Assembly: GCA_965656195.1 (NCBI GenBank)
Contig: CBFHJL010000050.1
Location: 1 to 21,993, forward strand
DNA from: Brumimicrobium sp965656195
GTDB taxonomy: Bacteria > Bacteroidota > Bacteroidia > Flavobacteriales_D > Crocinitomicaceae
Length of the DNA stretch: 21,993 nucleotides
Direction of reading: 5' to 3'
Part shown: piece by piece, positions 13,131 through 19,132 of the stretch
Position numbering within the stretch: position 1 is the first letter of the stretch
Layout of the letters: each line of letters opens with the position of its first letter
Program-made: the position numbers and the translations under genes
Notes under the pieces: generated by a model
Databases searched by the model: none
What the model was told of the DNA's origin: nothing
Seen by the model: the letters and a program-made list of their open reading frames with translations, nothing else

Positions 13131-13874
13131 ATGGATATACTGTCAAAAATAGATCTTAAAAAAACTCCAAGCCATGTTGCTGTCATAATGGACGGTAATG
13201 GTCGTTGGGCTAAAAAACAGGGAGAGGTTCGGTTGTTTGGGCACTCTAGTGGTGTAGAGGCAGTAAGAGAGGTGCTGAAAGGTTGTGTTGATCTTGGTGT
13301 ACGATACTTGACGTTATATGCTTTTTCAACAGAAAATTGGAATAGACCTAAAGAGGAAGTGGACGGCTTAATGAATTTGATGGTCGAAACAATAGCTAAT
13401 GAGGTGGATGAGCTTAATTCAAGTAACGTAAGGCTTAGAAGTATCGGAGATGAATCGAAGCTTCCTGAAGCATGTCGCAATGAACTGTCAAAAGCAAAGC
13501 AAGCTACCTCGAATAATAGCCAGGTAGACCTTATACTAGCTCTTAATTATAGCGCTCGATGGGAAATCATGAATGCTGTAAAGAACATTGCCTGTAAAGT
13601 TGAAAATGGAGATGTGAAGGCAAGCGATGTAGATGATGACTTTTTTGAGAATGAGTTAAGTTTGAGTGGAACTCCTGATCCGGAATTACTTATAAGAACA
13701 TCTGGTGAGTATAGATTGAGCAATTTTTTGCTTTGGCAAATTGCATACGCTGAATTGTATTTTACAGATAAATTATGGCCTGATTTCAATAAAGAAGATT
13801 TTTACAAGGCGATAATTGATTATCAAAATAGAGAACGAAGATTCGGAAAAGTTTCTGAACAACTGATTAATTAA
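13131..13874 (+). CDS. uppS: Undecaprenyl diphosphate synthase (isoprenyl transferase)
   Basis: A 247-residue cis-prenyltransferase that extends farnesyl diphosphate with isopentenyl diphosphate to make the C55 lipid carrier for peptidoglycan and other envelope glycans. HVAVIMDGNGRWAKKQG (15-31) carries the catalytic Asp21 and the GNGRW diphosphate-binding motif. LYAFSTENWNRP (62-73), LLIRTSGEYRLSNFLLWQ (186-203, with Arg189 and Arg195) and AYAELYFTDKLWPDF (205-219, with metal-binding Glu208) complete the active site. Length and motifs match E. coli UppS closely. No clean promoter is visible; TAAATTCG at 13110-13117 is one base off the -7 consensus. It starts a cell-envelope operon, with bamA beginning one base after its stop codon. 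Confidence 0.97.
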   Translation: MDILSKIDLKKTPSHVAVIMDGNGRWAKKQGEVRLFGHSSGVEAVREVLKGCVDLGVRYLTLYAFSTENWNRPKEEVDGLMNLMVETIANEVDELNSSNVRLRSIGDESKLPEACRNELSKAKQATSNNSQVDLILALNYSARWEIMNAVKNIACKVENGDVKASDVDDDFFENELSLSGTPDPELLIRTSGEYRLSNFLLWQIAYAELYFTDKLWPDFNKEDFYKAIIDYQNRERRFGKVSEQLIN

Positions 13875-13875
13875 T

Positions 13876-16386
13876 ATGAAATATATATTCTTACTTCTTT
13901 CATTATTGCTTTCAATCTCTTTTGGGATTGCTCAAGAAATAAATTATGAGCAGCCTAAAACCTATGAGATTGGTCCGATTCGCGTGAATGGAGTAGATAA
14001 TTTTGATGCGCAAGCAATTAAGTTAATCGCTGGCCTCAGACAAGGTGATGATATTACAATTCCCGGGGAGGATATTACAAAAGCAATCAGGAACCTTTGG
14101 GAGGAAGGACTGTTTTCAGATGTGCAGATAAAACTTGATAAAGTTGTAGGTAATATAGCTTATCTTTCTATAAATCTTAGCCCCAGACCTAAGTTATCTA
14201 GATTTACTTTTCGAGGTGCTACAAAAAAAGATGCGGATAAAATTAGGGAAACTATCGGTTTGTTTTCCGGTAAGAATATTACAGAGAATTTAATTTTTCA
14301 AACACGATCAAAAGTAAAGGGATTCTATCGGGAGAAGGGTTACTATAATGCGGAGGTTAATATCAATCGTGTCAATGACTCCTTAATGAATAATTCGGAA
14401 ATTTTCATCATTAATATTGATAAGGGTGAAAGAGTAAAGATTAACGAAATTAATTTTATTGGTGTTGAATCGGTGAAGGAAGGTAAGCTTCGTAGAAAAA
14501 TGAAGGATACTAAAGAGAAAGCATTTTGGCGATTCTTTAAGCGTTCTAAGTTTTCAATTTCTGCATATGAGAGAGATAAAGATGCAATGATGCAAGAATT
14601 CTATAAAATAGGATTAAGAGATGCAGAGATCGTTAGAGATTCAGTATATCTCATTGATGAAAAGCATTTGCAAATCGATATTGAAATTGATGAGGGAGAT
14701 ACGTATTACTTTGGTAATATTACTTGGGTTGGAAATTCAAAATATCGTTCGGGATACTTAGATACCGTTCTTGGGATTAAATATGGAGAAACGTATAATC
14801 AAGCTTTACTTGAAACTAGGTTGTTCCAGAGTATGGATGGAAGAGATATTACATCTCTATACATGGATAGAGGTCATTTATTTTTCCAGATTACTCCGGT
14901 TGAAGTGAACGTAGAAGATCATCATATTGACTATGAAATGAGAATCATTGAGGGTAAAGAGGCTCGAATAAAAGATATCATTATTAAGGGGAACTATAAG
15001 ACAAATGATCATGTTATCCGCCGTGAGATTAGAACTAAACCAGGTGATTTGTTCAATAGAAATGATATTATTCGTACACAGCGAGAACTTGCACAGTTAG
15101 GGTATTTTGATGAGCAATCATTCCAAATAAACCCCATTCCAAACCCAGCAGAAGGTACGGTAGATATTGAATATATTGTTCAAGAAAAGTCTTCGGATCA
15201 AATTGAACTTTCGGGAGGATATGGTGCAGGAAGGTTGATAGGTACTTTAGGGTTGACATTTAATAATTTCTCAATTCAGAATATGTTTAACAAGTCTGCC
15301 TGGCAGCCTCTTCCTGCTGGGGACGGACAGACTTTGTCCTTAAGAGCCCAAACGAATGGAAGATTCTTTCAATCTTATAACTTCTCTTTTACGGAGCCGT
15401 GGTTGGGTGGTAAAAAACCAAATGCTTTTTCAGTTTGGATGAATCATTCTCAGTTTGGAAACAATTTTAGCAGAACTGACCCAGAATACTCTGGAGTATC
15501 GATTACCGGTCTCGGTGTAGGTCTACAAAGACGTAAAAAGATTCCAGATGATTTTTTCAGTGCATATTATGAGGCATCATATAACTACTATGATGTTATA
15601 GATTATGGTGCAGTATTCGATTTTGACAATGGTTTCTCGAACAATATTGCTTTCAAATATGTCTTATCAAGGAATTCAATTGATGCTCCAATTTATCCTA
15701 AAAGTGGTTCGAAAATATCACTTACAACTAAAGCAACACTCCCATATTCTTCATTCGATGGAATAAGTGACTATTCCGCGCTGGACGAGCAAGCTCGAAA
15801 TAAATATGCTGAATATTATAAGATCAAGTTTACAGGGGAATGGTACTTGCCATTAACACCGGATAAAAAGTTAATCTTGATGCCTAAGGTAGGGTTTGGA
15901 TTTATGGGGGCTTATTCAAGTGATAAAGGTCTCTCACCTTTCGAACGTTTTTACTTAGGCGGTAATGCCTTGACAGGGGTTGCACAGCTAGATGGACGAG
16001 AGTTAATTTCTTTGAGAGGGTATGAAGAGCAAGAAGTTTCTTCAAGTTTAGGCGATCCTATCATTTCGAGATATAGCTTAGAGTTGCGTTATCCAATTTC
16101 ACTGAATCCTTCAGCAACCTTCTTTGCTCTTTTGTTTGCAGAAGCAGGTAATACATATACAGGGTTTGACACATTTAATCCTTTCAATGTTAAAAGAAGT
16201 CTGGGAGGAGGAATACGCGTATTTCTACCGATGTTTGGACTCTTAGGGTTTGATTATGGTTGGGGATTCGATCCTTTAGATCCGCATAGTCAAGGCTTCG
16301 GGTCAGGTAATGATGCTTCACGTGTAGGAGGTTCTCCAGTAGGAGCCTTTCAATTCATAATCGGAGCAAATCTTGGAGATCTATAA
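13876..16386 (+). CDS. bamA: BamA, outer-membrane protein assembly factor (Omp85 family)
   Basis: An 836-residue Omp85 protein, the core of the BAM complex that folds beta-barrel proteins into the outer membrane. A signal peptide (1-19, ending SFGIAQ) is followed by five POTRA repeats to about residue 435, each with a strand-helix-helix-strand-strand pattern; typical openings are IRVNGVDNF, FTFRGATKK, INFIGVESV, ITWVGNSKY and IIIKGNYKT. The 16-stranded barrel begins near IELSGGYGAGRL. The conserved loop-6 motif is LRGYEE (713-718), preceded by RFYLGGNALTG. The protein ends GAFQFIIGANLGDL; the usual C-terminal aromatic of the beta-signal is replaced, and three extra residues follow the expected end. 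It starts one base after uppS and precedes two Skp-like genes, the common uppS-bamA-ompH order of Bacteroidota. Confidence 0.97.
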   Translation: MKYIFLLLSLLLSISFGIAQEINYEQPKTYEIGPIRVNGVDNFDAQAIKLIAGLRQGDDITIPGEDITKAIRNLWEEGLFSDVQIKLDKVVGNIAYLSINLSPRPKLSRFTFRGATKKDADKIRETIGLFSGKNITENLIFQTRSKVKGFYREKGYYNAEVNINRVNDSLMNNSEIFIINIDKGERVKINEINFIGVESVKEGKLRRKMKDTKEKAFWRFFKRSKFSISAYERDKDAMMQEFYKIGLRDAEIVRDSVYLIDEKHLQIDIEIDEGDTYYFGNITWVGNSKYRSGYLDTVLGIKYGETYNQALLETRLFQSMDGRDITSLYMDRGHLFFQITPVEVNVEDHHIDYEMRIIEGKEARIKDIIIKGNYKTNDHVIRREIRTKPGDLFNRNDIIRTQRELAQLGYFDEQSFQINPIPNPAEGTVDIEYIVQEKSSDQIELSGGYGAGRLIGTLGLTFNNFSIQNMFNKSAWQPLPAGDGQTLSLRAQTNGRFFQSYNFSFTEPWLGGKKPNAFSVWMNHSQFGNNFSRTDPEYSGVSITGLGVGLQRRKKIPDDFFSAYYEASYNYYDVIDYGAVFDFDNGFSNNIAFKYVLSRNSIDAPIYPKSGSKISLTTKATLPYSSFDGISDYSALDEQARNKYAEYYKIKFTGEWYLPLTPDKKLILMPKVGFGFMGAYSSDKGLSPFERFYLGGNALTGVAQLDGRELISLRGYEEQEVSSSLGDPIISRYSLELRYPISLNPSATFFALLFAEAGNTYTGFDTFNPFNVKRSLGGGIRVFLPMFGLLGFDYGWGFDPLDPHSQGFGSGNDASRVGGSPVGAFQFIIGANLGDL

Positions 16387-16390
16387 TATT

Positions 16391-16398
16391 TATGTTTG
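16391..16398 (+). promoter_or_regulatory. Possible internal promoter before the ompH-like pair
   Basis: TATGTTTG is an exact TAnnTTTG match in the 64-base gap after bamA, 52 bases before the ATG at 16451. TTG at 16373-16375 gives a slightly short 15-base spacer. Cotranscription from uppS-bamA is also likely. Confidence 0.4.
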
Positions 16399-16450
16399 AT
16401 TTGAGTTAATATCCTTGAATTTGAATAGATTAATTATAAAACCACGCGTT

Positions 16451-16969
16451 ATGAATAAACTCTTTTTAATACTTGCTGTCATCTTTGGTACGACCTTTGC
16501 TTCGATAGGTCAGAAGTATGCTTATATCGATTCTGATTATATCCTTGAAAGTATGCCAGAGTATAATGAAGCAAAGGCAGAATTGGATAAGTTTGCTGAA
16601 AGATGGCAAAAAGATATCGAGGATAGGTATAAGCAAATAAAAAAACGAAAAGAAGAGTTTTTGCGCGTAGAGGCAATCCTTCCAGACGAGGAAAGAGAAA
16701 AACGAAAAGAAGAAATTGAAAAAATGGAGTCAGAGGCTCTAGAAATGCAGCAATTGCGCTTTGGAGTGAGTGGGGATTTATTCGCAAAGCGAAAAGAGTT
16801 GATTGAACCTATTCAGGACAAAGTCTTTGAAGCATTAAAGAAAGTGGCGAGTAATAGGAATTTCGCGTTTGTTTTTGATAAAGCAAACCAATCAAATCTT
16901 ATATTTGCCGATTCGAAGTTTGATATCAGCAAGATGGTTCTTCGTGAATTAGGTATTACGCCAAAATGA
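16451..16969 (+). CDS. OmpH/Skp-family periplasmic chaperone, first copy
   Basis: A 172-residue periplasmic chaperone. The signal peptide (MNKLFLILAVIFGTTFASIG, 1-20) is followed by QKYAYIDSDYILESMPEY, the start of the Skp trimerisation body. A long charged coiled coil (~40-125) contains WQKDIEDRYKQIKKRKEEFL and EEREKRKEEIEKMESEAL. The chain then returns to the body with IEPIQDKVFEALKKVASNRNFAFVFDKA and ends DISKMVLRELGITPK. Skp trimers hold unfolded outer-membrane proteins on their way to BamA, encoded just upstream. The frame is open back to 16415, but the ATG at 16451 puts the signal peptide first. The stop codon overlaps an ATG at 16966 that opens the frame of the next gene. Confidence 0.93.
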   Translation: MNKLFLILAVIFGTTFASIGQKYAYIDSDYILESMPEYNEAKAELDKFAERWQKDIEDRYKQIKKRKEEFLRVEAILPDEEREKRKEEIEKMESEALEMQQLRFGVSGDLFAKRKELIEPIQDKVFEALKKVASNRNFAFVFDKANQSNLIFADSKFDISKMVLRELGITPK

Positions 16970-16995
16970 TTAATTTGAAAAATAGAAAACAGAAT

Positions 16996-17532
16996 ATGAA
17001 AAAAGGAGTTTTATTATTAGTAATGATTGTAACAACATTAGTTTCTTACAGTCAGACAACAGTCGCACATGTTAATTCGCAGAAAGTATTAGATACTATG
17101 CCTTCGAGAAAGGCTGCTGAAAAGGAATTACAGAATTTTGAGCAAAGAGCAGTAAAAGAACTTCAAGAAACTCAGCAGAAATTGCAACAAGAATTCGCAA
17201 CTTTGCAACAGGACAAAACGATGAGTCCCACGGTAAGAAAGTTTGAAGAAGATCGATTAAATAAAAAAGCTCAAGAATTCCAAACGCGTCAGCAAGAATT
17301 GGATCAACAAATTCAAATTCTTAATCAGGACCTGAATGCTCCCATTCTTGAAACAGTTCAAAAGGCAGTTAAAGTTGTTTGTGAAAAACAAAAGATAGAC
17401 TACGTTATAGATCAGTCTTCACTTTTGTATAGCAACGGAACAGATATTACAGACTTGGTAATCAAGGAGGTTCTTCGAATGGAGAACGCTTCTGTAAAAT
17501 CAGACGGGACAATGTCCGAAGGTGGTCAGTAA
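16996..17532 (+). CDS. OmpH/Skp-family periplasmic chaperone, second copy
   Basis: A 178-residue paralogue of the preceding gene. The signal peptide is MKKGVLLLVMIVTTLVSYSQ (1-20). TVAHVNSQKVLDTMPSRKAAEKEL resembles the first copy, then the coiled coil (~45-115) is unusually glutamine-rich (TQQKLQQEFATLQQDK, FQTRQQELDQQIQILNQDL) in contrast to the Lys/Glu-rich arm of its neighbour. The return strand is VCEKQKIDYVIDQSSLLYSNGTDITDLVIKEVL. The C-terminal tail ASVKSDGTMSEGGQ looks disordered. The frame is open from an ATG at 16966 that overlaps the previous stop codon (ATGA), but the ATG at 16996 gives a normal signal peptide. A strong terminator follows. Confidence 0.92.
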   Translation: MKKGVLLLVMIVTTLVSYSQTTVAHVNSQKVLDTMPSRKAAEKELQNFEQRAVKELQETQQKLQQEFATLQQDKTMSPTVRKFEEDRLNKKAQEFQTRQQELDQQIQILNQDLNAPILETVQKAVKVVCEKQKIDYVIDQSSLLYSNGTDITDLVIKEVLRMENASVKSDGTMSEGGQ

Positions 17533-17556
17533 ATCTCAAGTAGTAAATTCTTTGAA

Positions 17557-17589
17557 AAGTCGTTGTGCATTCGCATAGCGACTTTTTTT
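17557..17589 (+). terminator. Rho-independent terminator after the ompH-like pair
   Basis: AAGTCGTTGTGC (17557-17568) pairs with GCATAGCGACTT (17573-17584) in a 12-bp stem with two G-T wobbles around a four-base loop, followed by a T run to 17589. The murI -7 element begins three bases later. Confidence 0.92.
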
Positions 17590-17591
17590 GT

Positions 17592-17599
17592 TAATTTTG
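17592..17599 (+). promoter_or_regulatory. Bacteroidota -7 element of murI, directly after a terminator
   Basis: TAATTTTG, an exact TAnnTTTG match, ends five bases before the murI ATG. The -33 region would lie inside the terminator hairpin. A transcript starting about five bases after the element would be leaderless. Confidence 0.55.
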
Positions 17600-17604
17600 A
17601 GTTT

Positions 17605-18426
17605 ATGCCAAAGAAGGGACCGATAGGATTTTTTGATTCGGGTTATGGAGGATTAACCGTGCTGAATGAAGTTCGGACTGTCTTACCTGATTACGATTAT
17701 CTTTATCTTGGTGATAATGCTAGGGCCCCATACGGCACTAGATCTTTTGAAGTTGTCTATGACTATACTTGGCAATGTGTAAAAAGGCTGTTTGATGAAG
17801 GTTGTGAGTTGGTAATCGTTGCCTGTAATACTGCTTCGGCAAAAGCACTGCGAAGTATTCAGCAGAAAGAATTGTTAGAATATCCTGGAAGACGCGTGTT
17901 GGGAGTTATACGACCCAGTGCAGAAACAGTTGGAGAGCTAAGTAAATCAAATGAGATAGTAGTATTGGCTACGCAAGGAACTGTTCAGTCAAACTCATAT
18001 GCGCTCGAATTCAAAAAGTTTAGCTCTTCCACTTTAATTCATCAATATGCTTGCCCAATGTGGGTGCCTTTGGTTGAAAGTGGAGAGTTTAACACTAAAG
18101 AGGGGCAGTCTATTATAAAGCGAGATTTGATCGATGTAAAGAACAAATACCCAAATGCTGATGTATACCTTTTAGGGTGTACCCATTACCCCATTCTTTA
18201 TAAGAGTATTAAAGAGTATACGAATGATGATTTGCTATTAGTAAGTCAAGGGCCTATTGTTGCAAAATCTTTAAGGAAATACCTTTCACGGCATTCCTGG
18301 TTGGTTAAGCGCTTAAGCACAGGTGGAAGCGTAAAGTATTTGACCACAGAAGAGAGTCAGGTTTTTGAGGATAGTGTGGCTAGTATTCTTGGAATACAAT
18401 TATCGGCTAAACAGATAAAAATTTAG
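17605..18426 (+). CDS. murI: Glutamate racemase
   Basis: A 273-residue cofactor-independent racemase that makes D-glutamate for peptidoglycan. Both catalytic cysteines are present, Cys74 in VACNTASAKAL and Cys192 in LLGCTHYPIL. The substrate loop is IGFFDSGYGGLTV (7-19, with Asp11 and Ser12), and LGDNARAPYGTRS (35-47) is equally diagnostic. The frame is open upstream to 17563, but that start lies within the preceding terminator hairpin; ATG 17605 gives the standard N-terminus MPKKGPIGFFDSG and follows the -7 element. The gamma-carbonic-anhydrase-like gene begins four bases after the stop codon, so the two are probably cotranscribed. Confidence 0.97.
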   Translation: MPKKGPIGFFDSGYGGLTVLNEVRTVLPDYDYLYLGDNARAPYGTRSFEVVYDYTWQCVKRLFDEGCELVIVACNTASAKALRSIQQKELLEYPGRRVLGVIRPSAETVGELSKSNEIVVLATQGTVQSNSYALEFKKFSSSTLIHQYACPMWVPLVESGEFNTKEGQSIIKRDLIDVKNKYPNADVYLLGCTHYPILYKSIKEYTNDDLLLVSQGPIVAKSLRKYLSRHSWLVKRLSTGGSVKYLTTEESQVFEDSVASILGIQLSAKQIKI

Positions 18427-18430
18427 GATT

Positions 18431-18949
18431 ATGGCATTATTGAGAGGAGTGAATGGTAAATCACCTAATTTACACGAATCAGTTTGGTTGGCTGAGAATG
18501 CAACAGTGATTGGAGATGTCACAATGGGAGAAGGATGTTCTGTTTGGTTTTCAGCAGTAGTGCGCGGAGATGTTAATAAGATTGCTTTGGGTAAGAATGT
18601 TAATGTTCAAGATGGTGCTGTTTTGCATTGTACATACGAGAGGTTTAATACTATCATAGGGGATAACGTTTCCATAGGACATAACGCCATTGTTCATGGG
18701 TGTAAAGTTTCATCAAATGTTCTAATAGGCATGGGTTCAATTGTCATGGACAACGCTCAAATTCCTGAAAATGTTATTATCGCCGCAGGAGCAGTTGTTC
18801 TAGAAAACTCAGTACTTGACTCTAATTCAATTTATGCAGGTGTTCCTGCTAAAAAAGTCAAATCGCTTAGTCCAGAGGTGTTTAAAGATAGTATAGAGCG
18901 AATAGCGAGCAGCTATAAAATGTACTCTAGTTGGTTCGAAAATAAGTAG
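18431..18949 (+). CDS. Gamma-carbonic-anhydrase-like hexapeptide-repeat protein
   Basis: A 172-residue left-handed beta-helix protein of the gamma-CA / YrdA / PaaY group. Hexapeptide turns run through VWLAENATVIGDVTMGEGCSV, IALGKNVNVQDGAVL, NTIIGDNVSIGHNAIVHGC, NVLIGMGSIVMDN and NVIIAAGAVVLENSVL, then IYAGVPAKKVK leads into a C-terminal helix. The three zinc-binding histidines of the family are at His66 (AVLHCTY), His84 and His89 (IGHNAIVHG). Arg45 and Asp47 (VVRGDV) and Gln60 match active-site positions of Methanosarcina Cam. Carbonic anhydrase activity is possible but unproven for this subgroup, some of which act as thioesterases or have no known activity. It follows murI by four bases. Confidence 0.9.
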   Translation: MALLRGVNGKSPNLHESVWLAENATVIGDVTMGEGCSVWFSAVVRGDVNKIALGKNVNVQDGAVLHCTYERFNTIIGDNVSIGHNAIVHGCKVSSNVLIGMGSIVMDNAQIPENVIIAAGAVVLENSVLDSNSIYAGVPAKKVKSLSPEVFKDSIERIASSYKMYSSWFENK

Positions 18950-19009
18950 ACGTGTAAAGTTTATGTGAAATCTAATTCTTTAACAAAAATTAAACATTAG
19001 GATAACAAT

Positions 19010-19017
19010 TATATTTG
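19010..19017 (+). promoter_or_regulatory. Possible -7 promoter element of the second TonB receptor
   Basis: TATATTTG is an exact TAnnTTTG match and would give a leader of about 110 bases. A second candidate, TATATTTA at 19084-19091 with TTG 24 bases upstream (19057-19059), is one base off consensus and closer to the ATG at 19133. The 183-base gap (18950-19132) holds nothing else I can identify. Confidence 0.4.
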
Positions 19018-19132
19018 TTGAGAAGGATTTGGTCAATATGAATACAATTTTAAGAGTTGTTAAAATTTCTAAAAGATATTTTCTATATTTACGGTCTTCG
19101 AATTATTTGTAAGAATTAATTAATAAAATCTT

